A stretch of DNA of 64,000 bases from an uncultured Butyrivibrio sp. (GTDB lineage Bacteria > Bacillota > Clostridia > Lachnospirales > Lachnospiraceae). Under the pieces are notes generated by a model. That model searched no databases and was not told the origin of the DNA. It saw only the letters and a program-made list of their open reading frames with translations. The position numbers and the translations under genes are program-made. Of this stretch, positions 1 through 10,146 are shown piece by piece. Numbering within the stretch: the stretch's first letter is position 1; every line of letters begins with the position of its first letter. Location of the stretch: contig CAMENP010000010.1 in assembly GCA_945928575.1 (NCBI GenBank), positions 1 to 64,000 on the forward strand. The letters are read 5' to 3'.

Positions 1-66
1 CATCGGGACATTTTCATTTGTGTTATATCAGGACATTATCATATGTGTCTCATACGGGGCATGACA
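1..66. mobile_element. Possible terminus of an insertion sequence (tandem terminal repeats); rest of the element would lie left of the window
   Basis: Two adjacent ~24-bp imperfect repeats: GGGACATTTTCATTTGTGTTATAT and AGGACATTATCATATGTGTCTCAT, then CGGGGCATGACA; ends in CA (TG... on the other strand). No transposase visible. Confidence 0.35.
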
Positions 67-81
67 GGCGTAAATAAGTTA

Positions 82-150
82 TTGACAAAATTGCAAATAT
101 GCACTAATATAAAATGCAAACAGATTGCAAAAGCAGTCTGTTTGCATTTT
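82..150 (+). promoter_or_regulatory. Sigma-A promoter with overlapping large inverted repeat (candidate autoregulatory operator / 5' hairpin)
   Basis: TTGACA (82-87), 17-nt spacer, TAATAT (105-110); inverted repeat AAAATGCAAACAGATTGC (111-128) AAAA GCAGTCTGTTTGCATTTT (133-150), one G:T position. Confidence 0.6.
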
Positions 151-172
151 GCGTATAAGAACAGAAGGTGTA

Positions 173-595
173 ATGATGGCGAAAGAATATTCAACTATAA
201 GCCATACGAAAATAATGAAGTATCTGGCGGATAATAAGGATAAGCTGGTTACGGTCGCGGATATTGACAGATATCTTGTAAGTGAAGGAATTGAGGTCAA
301 TTCTTCGACAATATACAGATTCCTCAATAAATTGAGTACAAGCGGCGAGGTTATGAAATATGTTGCCAGAAAAGGCGAGATGTCTTCTTTTCAATATATA
401 GGCGGCGGAGTCGAGCACAATTGTAAAGAACATCTGCATCTGCATTGTGTGAAATGCGGCAGGATAATCCATCTTGATTGCGGATTTATGAATGAAATCA
501 AGGGACACATTATGGAACATCATGGATTTGAGCTTCAGTGCGAATCATCTGTGCTGTACGGAGTCTGTTCCGAGTGCCGGAAGGACAGTGAATAA
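173..595 (+). CDS. Fur-family transcriptional regulator (likely Zur-like)
   Basis: Winged-helix plus C-terminal CxxC pairs (HCVKCGRI...CSECRK) and HxHxHC motif typical of the Fur family; directly upstream of znu-like genes. ORF open from 125; ATG at 173/176 preferred. Confidence 0.85.
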   Translation: MMAKEYSTISHTKIMKYLADNKDKLVTVADIDRYLVSEGIEVNSSTIYRFLNKLSTSGEVMKYVARKGEMSSFQYIGGGVEHNCKEHLHLHCVKCGRIIHLDCGFMNEIKGHIMEHHGFELQCESSVLYGVCSECRKDSE

Positions 596-597
596 TT

Positions 598-1563
598 ATG
601 AAAATTAAGAAAATTACTGCACTGCTGATGGCATTTGTATTGGCGGCGGCTTTGATGACGGGGTGCGCAGGGAATGGCAGTGTTAACACGACAAAAGGTG
701 GAAAACTTAAGGTAATAACCACTATTTTTGCGGGATATGATTTCGTAAGACAGATAGCTGGAGATAATGTGGACTTATCAATGCTTCTTAAACCCGGTGC
801 TGAGGCACATTCATATGAGCCGACGCCGAAAGATATAATCGAAATACAGAATTGTGATGTTTTTATATATGTCGGCGGGGAAAACGATGCATGGATAGAC
901 AATATTCTGGGTTCAATAGACTCGGGAAAAATGCGTACCGTTAAGCTCCTGGACTGTGTTGATGACCGGTATGAAGAGGAGACGGTTGAAGGCATGGATG
1001 CTCATGATGAGCATGAACATGGGGAAGAGCATGATGACTGGGACGAACACGTGTGGACATCACCGGTAAATGCAGGACAGATATGCTCCCGGATCGCGTC
1101 TGTGTTAGAGGATGAAGATCCTGACAATGCAGGCATTTATGCCGGTAATTGCAGTGAATATATAAAAGAGCTTGATAAACTTGATAAATATATCAGACAG
1201 ATTGTCTCTGAGGCGTCGCGTGATACGATTGTGTTTGGAGACAGATTTCCGGTAAGATATTTCATTGAGGAATACGGCTTGAAATATTATGCCGCATTTC
1301 CGGGATGTTCACAGGAAAATGAAGCAAGTGCGGCAACAATTGCTTTTCTCGAAGACAGGGTAAAGGAACAGAATATCCCTGTTATATTTAAGATGGAACT
1401 CAGCAGTCCCAACATGGCACAGACGATTGCGGATGACACCGGAGCGGTTGTCAGGACTTTTTACAGCGGACATAATATTTCAAAGGATCAGTTTGAAACC
1501 GGAGAAACATATCTTTCACTGATGTATGATAATGCAGAGGCACTTAAGGAGGCGCTTAACTGA
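598..1563 (+). CDS. znuA: Metal (zinc) ABC transporter substrate-binding lipoprotein
   Basis: Lipobox LMTGC; His-rich acidic loop DAHDEHEHGEEHDDWDEHVW; ZnuA/SBP_bac_9-like sequence. Confidence 0.88.
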   Translation: MKIKKITALLMAFVLAAALMTGCAGNGSVNTTKGGKLKVITTIFAGYDFVRQIAGDNVDLSMLLKPGAEAHSYEPTPKDIIEIQNCDVFIYVGGENDAWIDNILGSIDSGKMRTVKLLDCVDDRYEEETVEGMDAHDEHEHGEEHDDWDEHVWTSPVNAGQICSRIASVLEDEDPDNAGIYAGNCSEYIKELDKLDKYIRQIVSEASRDTIVFGDRFPVRYFIEEYGLKYYAAFPGCSQENEASAATIAFLEDRVKEQNIPVIFKMELSSPNMAQTIADDTGAVVRTFYSGHNISKDQFETGETYLSLMYDNAEALKEALN

Positions 1564-2270
1564 TGGCACTTATAAAATGTGACAATATAAGCCTTGGATA
1601 TGAAGGCAGAACAATACTTAAAGACCTTAATTTCAGTCTGGACGGCGGAGAATACCTGTGTATTGTCGGAGAAAACGGGGCCGGTAAAAGCACATTGATT
1701 AAGACAATCCTCGGTCTTAAGAAACCTATGAAAGGTGCGATTGAGACAGGGGATAATCTTAAAAGAACCGAGATAGGTTACATGCCGCAGCAGACGGATG
1801 CACAGAAAGATTTTCCTGCAAGCGTGTATGAGGTTGTCATAAGCGGAAGACTTAACAGCCTTGGAATGAAACCGTTTTTCGGGCGCAGGGATAAGGCGGA
1901 TGTAATGGATAAATTACGTCTTATGGGTATAGCAAATCTTAAGAACAAATGCTTTCATGATTTGTCCGGCGGACAAAAACAGAGGGTTCTGCTTGCCAGA
2001 GCCATGTGTGCGACCAAGAGACTCATATTATTGGATGAGCCGGTTGCGGGACTCGACCCGGTGGCGACACAGGAATTGTATGATCTGATTGAACAGATTA
2101 ACAAACAGATGGGAATAACCGTAATAATGGTATCGCATGATACGGAGGCAACACTTAAATATGCTTCACATATATTGCATTTATCTCATGATAAGATCTT
2201 CTTCGGTACGAAGGATGAGTTTATGCACAGTGAAGACGGAATACGTTTCGCACAGAGAAAAGAGGTTTGA
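1563..2270 (+). CDS. znuC: Metal ABC transporter ATP-binding protein
   Basis: Walker A GENGAGKST, signature LSGGQKQR, Walker B LILLDEP; overlaps preceding gene. Confidence 0.9.
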   Translation: MALIKCDNISLGYEGRTILKDLNFSLDGGEYLCIVGENGAGKSTLIKTILGLKKPMKGAIETGDNLKRTEIGYMPQQTDAQKDFPASVYEVVISGRLNSLGMKPFFGRRDKADVMDKLRLMGIANLKNKCFHDLSGGQKQRVLLARAMCATKRLILLDEPVAGLDPVATQELYDLIEQINKQMGITVIMVSHDTEATLKYASHILHLSHDKIFFGTKDEFMHSEDGIRFAQRKEV

Positions 2271-3106
2271 TCGATATGGAAATATTTGCGGATATGTTTA
2301 ACTACCAATTTATGGTAAGGGCAATTACGGTAGGCCTTCTGGTATCACTGTGTGCCTCACTCCTTGGCGTAAGCATGGTGCTTAAGAGATATTCAATGAT
2401 CGGTGACGGACTGTCCCATGTAGGTTTTGCGGCGCTTGCTGCAGCCGCTGCGGCAGGAATAGCGCCTCTTAAAGTAGCAATTCCGGTCTGTATTGCGGCA
2501 GCTTTTCTTATGTTGAGAATAAGCGAGAACAGCAAATTAAAAGGTGATGCAACCGTGGCTATAGTGTGCAGCGGCGCGCTTGCCATAGGTGTCATGATCA
2601 TATCCATGTCATCGGGAATGAATACGGATGTCAACAATTATATGTTCGGAAGTATACTTTCTCTTAGCGCTGAGGATGCACTTGTAAGCCGTATACTTTC
2701 AATTATCGTAGTACTGCTTTTTGTAGTATTTTATAACAGAATATTCGCAGTGACATTCGATGAGAATTTCGCAAGGGCAACGGGAACCAAGGCAGGATTA
2801 TATAATGGGATTCTGGCAGTGCTTACTGCGGTAACAGTTGTTATCGGAATGAGAATGATGGGCGCACTTCTGATATCGAGTCTTATTATTTTCCCGAGTC
2901 TGTCATCAATGCGGATATGCAAAAGATACCGTATGGTTATAATCAGTTCTGTAATTATATCTGTTGTGTGTTTTATGATAGGTATAACCGTTTCGTTTGC
3001 CAAGTCAACACCTGCCGGAGCCAGCGTGGTATGTGCAAACCTTATAGTTTTTGCGATATGTTCGCTTATCGGGGCATTGAAGGGAAGAGTAGGAAAGAAG
3101 GCATGA
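2267..3106 (+). CDS. znuB: Metal ABC transporter permease
   Basis: ABC-3 family hydrophobic protein with GDGLSHVGFAALA motif; overlaps znuC. Confidence 0.9.
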   Translation: MIDMEIFADMFNYQFMVRAITVGLLVSLCASLLGVSMVLKRYSMIGDGLSHVGFAALAAAAAAGIAPLKVAIPVCIAAAFLMLRISENSKLKGDATVAIVCSGALAIGVMIISMSSGMNTDVNNYMFGSILSLSAEDALVSRILSIIVVLLFVVFYNRIFAVTFDENFARATGTKAGLYNGILAVLTAVTVVIGMRMMGALLISSLIIFPSLSSMRICKRYRMVIISSVIISVVCFMIGITVSFAKSTPAGASVVCANLIVFAICSLIGALKGRVGKKA

Positions 3107-3107
3107 T

Positions 3108-3854
3108 ATGAAAAGAATAATTATATTTTTTTCTGCAGCGGCTGCGGCGATATGCTTGGCCGGATGTTCATCGTCCGATATGGCAGAAACACTGCCTATG
3201 ACGAACGGTGCAACTGTTGCGGAGGATATTACCGAGAGTGTTACAGAAACGGAAAGCGAGACCGCCGTTTCTGTAGAAGACCGGAGAAAGAATGCCGCAA
3301 TTAATGAAAACCAGCCGTTTATGAATCTGTATAAGAGAAATAAAGAGACAGGCGTTTTCGATATAAAACATTCTTATTCGGCGCCGTGGATATGGTACAG
3401 TGATATCGGCGGTTTCTATTCATTTGCGACAGATGAGAAATCATTTCCGTACGATGGATTCAAGAGCGCATTCAATAATTGGTGGAACAGTTATCCGGAT
3501 GCGGAAGTAACCAAAATCGGTTATGAAGTCAAAGTAACGTTAAAGACGGGTGATGAACTTATATGTACAGTGAAGAAACCATCTGATACCCAGTCGATAT
3601 TCACATATGTGGAACTGTACTTGTATGATGATGTACACCAGCCGGATGGGGCATGGTACAGTCATCTTCTGGACGATCAGGTTACTGATGATACACTTAT
3701 GACTTCGATAAAGGTGACGACCGGAGAAAAAATAGACGAAGTACAGTCGATTTATCTGACAGTATTTACATATGAAAATGACAATGAGTTTGATAAGGAG
3801 ACGGGAAGATATATCGGTGGAAATTACACCGGATTCGAAATAGGAAAAGAGTAA
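3108..3854 (+). CDS. Putative lipoprotein of unknown function
   Basis: Signal peptide with lipobox ICLAGCSS; directly downstream of the permease gene. Confidence 0.7.
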   Translation: MKRIIIFFSAAAAAICLAGCSSSDMAETLPMTNGATVAEDITESVTETESETAVSVEDRRKNAAINENQPFMNLYKRNKETGVFDIKHSYSAPWIWYSDIGGFYSFATDEKSFPYDGFKSAFNNWWNSYPDAEVTKIGYEVKVTLKTGDELICTVKKPSDTQSIFTYVELYLYDDVHQPDGAWYSHLLDDQVTDDTLMTSIKVTTGEKIDEVQSIYLTVFTYENDNEFDKETGRYIGGNYTGFEIGKE

Positions 3855-3860
3855 CATAAA

Positions 3861-3890
3861 GGACGCCGGCGTATATACCGGCGTCCCTTT
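3861..3890. terminator. Probable bidirectional terminator between convergent genes
   Basis: GGACGCCGGCGTATATACCGGCGTCC hairpin followed by CTTTGT. Confidence 0.65.
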
Positions 3891-3914
3891 GTATAGGTAA
3901 AATATGGAAAAAAA

Positions 3915-5126
3915 TTAAAAATCAACTTCAGTGTCGTAATAGCAGCATTTAAGGAGTTTCTCCATTTCTTCCTGGGATGGCTGCCTTGGATTGGAGCCTG
4001 TGCATGCATCAAGTATTGCGTTGGCGGCAATATCATGAAGCTTAGCTAAGAACTCATCTTCAGGAACAATGCCGGTCTCTGCAGGAAGTCCGCCTTCACC
4101 GTAATGTTTAATGCAGTGAGGGATGTTAAGGTCATCATTCTTCTTGCGGAGCATTGCAATGAGGTTGTCAATCTTCTCTTCGGTAGTGCTGCCGCCAAGA
4201 TGGATGAAATCAGCGATATCGGCATATCTGGCTGCTGCAACAGGGTCCTTGGCGTTAAACTTAATGACCTTAGGAAGATACATTGCATTGGCTGCACCGT
4301 GGATAATATGTCCGCCGGAGAAAGCTGCACCTGTCTTATGTGCCATTGAATGTACTATGCCGAGAAGAGCATTGGAGAAAGCCATACCGGCAAGGCACTG
4401 TGCGTTATGCATTGATGCTCTGGCATCGGCATCTCCGTTATATGATTTAACAAGATCCGCATCTATCATCTTAATTGCGTGGAGTGCAAGAGGATCGGTG
4501 TAATCACAATTGGCTGTGGATACATAAGCCTCTATGGCATGTGTCATTGCATCCATACCTGTGTGTGCAACAAGCTTCTTAGGCATGGTCTCTGCAAGCT
4601 CAGGGTCTACAATTGCAACATCCGGTGTAATCTCAAAATCGGCAATAGGATATTTGATTCCCTTGGCATAATCCGTGATAATGGAGAATGCGGTTACTTC
4701 GGTAGCTGTTCCGGATGTAGACGGGATAGCACAGAAGTGTGCTTTGGTACGGAGCTTAGGAAGCCCAAATACTTTACACATATCTTCAAATGTAATATCA
4801 GGATATTCATATTTAATCCACATAGCCTTGGCTGCATCTATAGGAGAACCGCCGCCCATGGCTACGATCCAGTCAGGTCCGAATTCCTGCATAATGGCTG
4901 CACCCTTCATAACAGTCTCAACGGACGGATCCGACTCGATTCCCTCAATAAGCTTAACCTCCATACCGGCTTCACGAAGATAATCTTCAGCTTTCTGTAA
5001 GAAACCTCCTCGCTTCATGGAACCGCCTCCGACACAGATAATAGCCTTCTTGCCTGTCAGAGTCTTTAATACTTCAAGAGATCCTTTTCCGTGATATAAA
5101 TCTCTTGGTAATGTAAAACGTGCCAT
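3915..5126 (-). CDS. Iron-containing alcohol dehydrogenase
   Basis: Fe-ADH family motifs: MGGGSPIDAAKAMW, PSTSGTATEVTAFSII, HSMAHKTGAAF...HG; SD AGGAGG upstream. Confidence 0.93.
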   Translation of the reverse strand: MARFTLPRDLYHGKGSLEVLKTLTGKKAIICVGGGSMKRGGFLQKAEDYLREAGMEVKLIEGIESDPSVETVMKGAAIMQEFGPDWIVAMGGGSPIDAAKAMWIKYEYPDITFEDMCKVFGLPKLRTKAHFCAIPSTSGTATEVTAFSIITDYAKGIKYPIADFEITPDVAIVDPELAETMPKKLVAHTGMDAMTHAIEAYVSTANCDYTDPLALHAIKMIDADLVKSYNGDADARASMHNAQCLAGMAFSNALLGIVHSMAHKTGAAFSGGHIIHGAANAMYLPKVIKFNAKDPVAAARYADIADFIHLGGSTTEEKIDNLIAMLRKKNDDLNIPHCIKHYGEGGLPAETGIVPEDEFLAKLHDIAANAILDACTGSNPRQPSQEEMEKLLKCCYYDTEVDF

Positions 5127-5153
5127 ATAAAATACCTCCTTATTTAACCAGTA

Positions 5154-5205
5154 TTGTTATTTATTTAACAAACCATATTATAGCACATATGCACAAAACA
5201 ATCAA
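5154..5205 (-). promoter_or_regulatory. Promoter of Fe-ADH with Rex-type operator palindrome
   Basis: Minus strand: TTGATT-17 nt-TATAAT (5205-5177) then TTGTTAAATAAATAACAA (5171-5154), one mismatch from TTGTTAANNNNTTAACAA. Confidence 0.7.
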
Positions 5206-5240
5206 TCTCTTTACACAAAATTTATATATTTTTAACAAAA

Positions 5241-6110
5241 TCACTTCCTGCGGTAAGCACTTGGCGTGATGCCGTATTTTTTCTTGAATATACGGTTAAA
5301 ATACGACAGATTGTCGTATCCGCAATGTGCCGCGATATCGATTATGTTATCATCAGAGGACACAAGCATACGGGATGCCATGGAAAGCCGGTAGTCGTTA
5401 AGATAATCTATGAAAGAAGTTCCTATGATATTCTTGAAGAATTTCATAAAGTGTGATTCCGAGAACCCGGCAACACCGGCAATTTCCGTAATGCTTATCG
5501 GTTTGTCGTAATTGGTTTCAATATATTTAATGATGTCTTTTATCCGGTCGATATTTTTGTTGGATTTGCCGGGGGCTTCAAGTGAACATACCTGATACAG
5601 TTCATAGAAAAATTCATACAGGAATCCTTTTATTGCAAGCTTGTAACCGCGCGGAAAACTTTCACCTATTTTATCGGTCCTGTTTAGACAGCCGCTGATA
5701 TTGTTGTAGTTCGGACTGTCCTTGGAAATTATATGGTTAAAAGTTATTTTACCGGACATAAAAGGCGTAAAAAATTCTTCGGACAGAGTATCGGGCGTTC
5801 CCGACATAAGCATTTCCGGTGCAAAAATAATATTCTCGTATTCCATATTATAGTCATTAAGACGGCTGATTCCGTGCATCTGTCCCGGAAGGACGACTAT
5901 TATATCACCATCTTCAACATAATGATTATCGAAATCAAGTGTTACATTCCCGCGGCCTTTTTTGATGTAGATTATTTCCATTTCGTTGTGCCAGTGCAGG
6001 GGAACCTCGTTAAAATCGAGCGGAATGGAACAGATGTAAGTATTGTACGGGAAAAGAGACTCTGCGTGCGGCTTGGTTTCCTGATAGTTTTCGTATTCGA
6101 TGATGTTCAT
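5241..6110 (-). CDS. AraC-family transcriptional regulator with N-terminal cupin domain
   Basis: C-terminal AraC double HTH ([36 protein letters not shown]...[30 protein letters not shown]); cupin-like N-terminus. ORF open to 6206; ATG at 6110 with SD AAGGAGAG preferred. Confidence 0.9.
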   Translation of the reverse strand: MNIIEYENYQETKPHAESLFPYNTYICSIPLDFNEVPLHWHNEMEIIYIKKGRGNVTLDFDNHYVEDGDIIVVLPGQMHGISRLNDYNMEYENIIFAPEMLMSGTPDTLSEEFFTPFMSGKITFNHIISKDSPNYNNISGCLNRTDKIGESFPRGYKLAIKGFLYEFFYELYQVCSLEAPGKSNKNIDRIKDIIKYIETNYDKPISITEIAGVAGFSESHFMKFFKNIIGTSFIDYLNDYRLSMASRMLVSSDDNIIDIAAHCGYDNLSYFNRIFKKKYGITPSAYRRK

Positions 6111-6257
6111 GGGTGGAACTCTCCTTGTGATGTCAATATGATAGGATTGTACCATTTTTTGATTGTATACTGCAAGAATAAAATCTTTTTTGATATTAGA
6201 ATACAAATGTACTTAACAAAAACCGGGAATAATACAAACTATAGAAAGGCGTGTGTT

Positions 6258-9200
6258 ATGAGTAAAGAACTTGACAGAGGTGCCGGAATACTTCTTCCGG
6301 TAAGCAGTTTACCTTCACCTTACGGAATCGGAACTCTTGGAAAAAAAGCATATGAATTTGTTGATATGTTAAAGAGTTCGGGCCAGATGTACTGGCAGGT
6401 GCTTCCGGTAGGACCTACAAGTTTCGGGGACAGCCCGTATCAGTCATTTTCCGCATTTGCGGGCAATCCGTATTTTATCGACCTTGATATCCTTATAGAA
6501 GAGGGACTTCTTGATAAAGCGGATGTTGAAAATGTATTCTGGGGAAGTGATCCGGAATATGTTGAATATGATGTAATATATAATGCAAGATTTGATATAC
6601 TTAAGAAAGCATTTGAAGCATCAGCTCATAAAGAGAGTGATGCGTATAAGAAATTCCTTGAAGATAATAAAGACTGGCTTCATGATTATGCAGTATTTAT
6701 GGCAATCAAAGGAGCACATGACAACAGGGAATGGTTAAGCTGGGAGGAAGATATCCGTTTCAGAAAGCCTGAGGCTGTTGCAGAATATGAGAACAGACTT
6801 GCTTATGAAATTGATTTCTATAAGTTTCTTCAGTTCAAATTTTATGAGCAGTGGGACAGACTGAAATCTTATGCCAACAATAAAGGCATTAAGATAATCG
6901 GCGACATTCCGATTTATGTTGCACTTGACAGCGCGGATGTGTGGACTAACCCTACGTTGTTCCAGCTTGATGAGAATCTTAAACCTGTTAATGTGGCGGG
7001 ATGTCCGCCTGATGCATTCTCGGACTGGGGTCAGAAATGGGGAAACCCGATTTACGACTGGGAAGAGATGGAAAGATGCGATTTTGCATGGTGGAAGAAG
7101 CGTATGGCGGCATCAGCCAAATTGTATGATGTTACCAGAATAGATCATTTTATAGGAATTGTAAGATATTACAATATACCTGTTGACGGAGTTCCTAAGG
7201 AAGGATTTTTTGCCAAAGGACCCGGAATAAAGCTTATCAATGCAATTGACAGTGTTATGGGTGATGCCAAGGTTATAGCGGAAGATCTCGGAGTTGTTGT
7301 TCCTGAGGTGACCGAACTTATCAAGGAATCCGGATATCCGGGAATGAAGGTTCTCCAGTTTGCATTCGACGGTAATACGAATAATGAACATGCACCGCAT
7401 AATTATGACAAGAATTATGTTGTGTATATCGGAACCCATGATAACGAGACCATGAAGGGATACATCGGTAATGCGACAGAGCAGAATATTGAGTATATGA
7501 TGAAATATCTCGATGTTGACGATAAGGATAAACTTGTTGATGAAATCATAAGATGTGCATATGCGAGTGTTGCCGATACGGCAATAATCCAGATGCAGGA
7601 TCTTCTCGGCAAGGATAATTCAGCCAGAATGAATCTGCCTTCAACAATAGGCACGAACTGGAAATGGCGTCTTAAGGATGGCGAATTTACAAAAGAAATC
7701 CGTAACAGACTGCGTGAACTCACGAAGATTTACGGACGTAATAAGAATAAGTGGTATTTTAGCAAGGAGGATTACATGTTATCAGATATCTGTGAAAAGA
7801 AATATAATAAATCAATTAAGGATTGTACCAACGAGGAACTTTATTTTGCACTTCTTTCAATGACTAAAGAACTTGCGGAAGATAAAGAGAAAAATGACGG
7901 AAAGAAGAAAGTTTATTACATTTCGGCAGAATTCCTTATCGGAAAGCTTCTTTCAAACAACCTTATTAATCTCGGCGTTTTTGACAGCGTAAAGAAAGAA
8001 CTTGAGGAGAACGGAAAGAGCATTTATGATATAGAAGAGATTGAACCGGAACCATCACTCGGAAACGGCGGTCTCGGAAGACTTGCAGCATGTTTCCTTG
8101 ACTCAATGGCGTCAATCGGACTTAACGGCGACGGTATCGGACTTAATTACCATATGGGACTTTTTAAACAGGTATTTAAGAATAATTTCCAGAAAGAAGA
8201 GCCGAATCCATGGATTGAGGATCAGAGCTGGCTTACGAAAACAGACGTATCTTATGATGTATCATTCGGAAATCTTACGGTTAAGTCAAGACTTTATGAT
8301 ATAGATGTTACAGGATATAATAACAGAACCAATAAACTCCATCTTTTCGATATTGAATCGGTTAACGAAAACATTATTCAGGGAGATACGATCAATTTCG
8401 ATAAGACCGACATTGCAGAGAACCTTACACTTTTCCTTTACCCGGATGACAGTGATGAGGCAGGTAACCTTTTGAGAATATACCAGCAGTATTTTATGGT
8501 ATGCAACGGCGCGCACTATATTATCGATGAGTGCAAGAAGAAGGGAAGCAACCTTCATGATCTTGCTGACTATGCTGCAATTCAGATTAATGATACACAT
8601 CCGTCAATGGTAATTCCTGAACTCATCAGACTTCTCGGTGAGGAAGGAATCGGATTCGATGAGGCTGTTGAAATTGTGACAAATACCTGTGCATATACCA
8701 ACCATACAATCCTTGCCGAAGCACTTGAGAAATGGCCGGTTTCTTACCTTGAGAAGGTTGTTCCGCAGCTTGTGCCGATCATCAGAAAGCTTGACGAAAA
8801 AGTAAGAGCTAAGTTCTCGGATAAGTCAGTATATATCATTGATGATTCCAACAGAGTCCATATGGCTCATATGGATATCCACTATGGACACAGCGTTAAC
8901 GGCGTTGCTTACCTTCATACAGAGATTCTTAAGAACTCTGAGCTTAATAACTTCTACAGAATTTATCCGGAGAAGTTTAACAATAAGACAAATGGTATTA
9001 CTTTCAGAAGATGGCTCCTTCACTGTAACGAAGAGCTTGCGGCTTATATAGAAGAACTCATCGGACCGGATTTCAAGAAGGATGCGGATAAGCTTGAAGA
9101 ACTCGGCAAATTCATAAATGATGATGCAGTTCTTGAGAAACTTCTTGAGATTAAGAAAGACAAGAAAGTAACACTTAAGAATTATCTTAAAGCAACACAG

Positions 9201-10028
9201 GATATTGACATTGATGAGAATTCAATCTATGATATTCAGGTAAAGAGACTTCATGAGTATAAGCGTCAGCAGATGAACGTACTCTGGGTAATCTATAAGT
9301 ATTACGAGATTAAGGCTGGCAGACTTCCTAAGACACCGATTACGGCTATCTTCGGTGCCAAGGCAGCTCCGGCATATGTAATTGCCAAGGATATTATCCA
9401 TCTTATTCTCTGCTTACAGCAGGTTATCAACAATGATCCTGAAGTAAGCCCTTATCTTAAGGTAGTTATGGTTGAGAATTATAATGTATCCAAGGCAGCC
9501 AAGATCATTCCGGCATGTGATATTTCAGAACAGATTTCACTTGCATCCAAGGAAGCATCCGGAACAGGTAATATGAAGTTCATGCTTAACGGTGCTGTTA
9601 CACTCGGAACCAAGGACGGAGCGAATGTTGAGATTGGTGAGCTCGTAGGAGATGACAATATTTACTTCTTCGGCGAGAGCAGTGAACAGGTAATTGAGCA
9701 TTATGCCAAGGCAGATTACTCAGCTAAGAGTTATTATGTAAATGATCCTGAGATTAAGAAGCTTGTTGATTTCATTATAAGCGCACCGGTTATGAAGGTG
9801 GGAGATGCAGAGACACTTCTCAGACTTCATGCGGAACTTATTAAGAAAGACTGGTTTATGACTCTTCTTGATGTTAAGGATTATATCAGAGTCAAAGAGA
9901 CGGCACTTGCTGATTATGAAGACAGAAAGGCATGGGCTAAGAAGATGCTTACGAATATTTCCAAGGCAGGTTTCTTCTCATCTGACAGAACAATTGCTCA
10001 GTATGATAAGGATATCTGGAGACTTTAA
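6258..10028 (+). CDS. Fused 4-alpha-glucanotransferase (N-term) :: glycogen/maltodextrin phosphorylase (C-term), ~1256 aa
   Basis: N-terminal ~506 codons are MalQ ([59 protein letters not shown]); C-terminal ~750 aa are a GT35 phosphorylase ([67 protein letters not shown]). No in-frame stop between them. Confidence 0.9.
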   Translation: MSKELDRGAGILLPVSSLPSPYGIGTLGKKAYEFVDMLKSSGQMYWQVLPVGPTSFGDSPYQSFSAFAGNPYFIDLDILIEEGLLDKADVENVFWGSDPEYVEYDVIYNARFDILKKAFEASAHKESDAYKKFLEDNKDWLHDYAVFMAIKGAHDNREWLSWEEDIRFRKPEAVAEYENRLAYEIDFYKFLQFKFYEQWDRLKSYANNKGIKIIGDIPIYVALDSADVWTNPTLFQLDENLKPVNVAGCPPDAFSDWGQKWGNPIYDWEEMERCDFAWWKKRMAASAKLYDVTRIDHFIGIVRYYNIPVDGVPKEGFFAKGPGIKLINAIDSVMGDAKVIAEDLGVVVPEVTELIKESGYPGMKVLQFAFDGNTNNEHAPHNYDKNYVVYIGTHDNETMKGYIGNATEQNIEYMMKYLDVDDKDKLVDEIIRCAYASVADTAIIQMQDLLGKDNSARMNLPSTIGTNWKWRLKDGEFTKEIRNRLRELTKIYGRNKNKWYFSKEDYMLSDICEKKYNKSIKDCTNEELYFALLSMTKELAEDKEKNDGKKKVYYISAEFLIGKLLSNNLINLGVFDSVKKELEENGKSIYDIEEIEPEPSLGNGGLGRLAACFLDSMASIGLNGDGIGLNYHMGLFKQVFKNNFQKEEPNPWIEDQSWLTKTDVSYDVSFGNLTVKSRLYDIDVTGYNNRTNKLHLFDIESVNENIIQGDTINFDKTDIAENLTLFLYPDDSDEAGNLLRIYQQYFMVCNGAHYIIDECKKKGSNLHDLADYAAIQINDTHPSMVIPELIRLLGEEGIGFDEAVEIVTNTCAYTNHTILAEALEKWPVSYLEKVVPQLVPIIRKLDEKVRAKFSDKSVYIIDDSNRVHMAHMDIHYGHSVNGVAYLHTEILKNSELNNFYRIYPEKFNNKTNGITFRRWLLHCNEELAAYIEELIGPDFKKDADKLEELGKFINDDAVLEKLLEIKKDKKVTLKNYLKATQDIDIDENSIYDIQVKRLHEYKRQQMNVLWVIYKYYEIKAGRLPKTPITAIFGAKAAPAYVIAKDIIHLILCLQQVINNDPEVSPYLKVVMVENYNVSKAAKIIPACDISEQISLASKEASGTGNMKFMLNGAVTLGTKDGANVEIGELVGDDNIYFFGESSEQVIEHYAKADYSAKSYYVNDPEIKKLVDFIISAPVMKVGDAETLLRLHAELIKKDWFMTLLDVKDYIRVKETALADYEDRKAWAKKMLTNISKAGFFSSDRTIAQYDKDIWRL
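7764..7778 (+). promoter_or_regulatory. Intragenic Shine-Dalgarno plus in-frame ATG at the MalQ/GlgP domain junction
   Basis: AAGGAGG (7764-7770), 5-nt spacer, ATG (7776), in frame with the upstream MalQ part (506 codons after ATG 6258). Confidence 0.6.
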
Positions 10029-10073
10029 GATTTATTCATAGAATTATACCGGAATTGTTGAATCCGATATGAC

Positions 10074-10106
10074 GGTAGCCGAAGCGCATCTGCGCTCCGG
10101 CTATCC
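10074..10106 (+). other. Intercistronic hairpin between phosphorylase and response regulator genes
   Basis: GGTAGCCGAAGCGC ATCT GCGCTCCGGCTATCC; no U-tract. Confidence 0.5.
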
Positions 10107-10146
10107 ATGTTATCAATGAGGCCTTATAAACCGGGAGGACGACGAT

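Noticed and set aside
5733-6257. N-terminal extension of the 1431-aa ORF
   Set aside because: Antisense to the AraC regulator; MalQ start with SD-like AGAAAGG is at 6258, so the extension is not coding.
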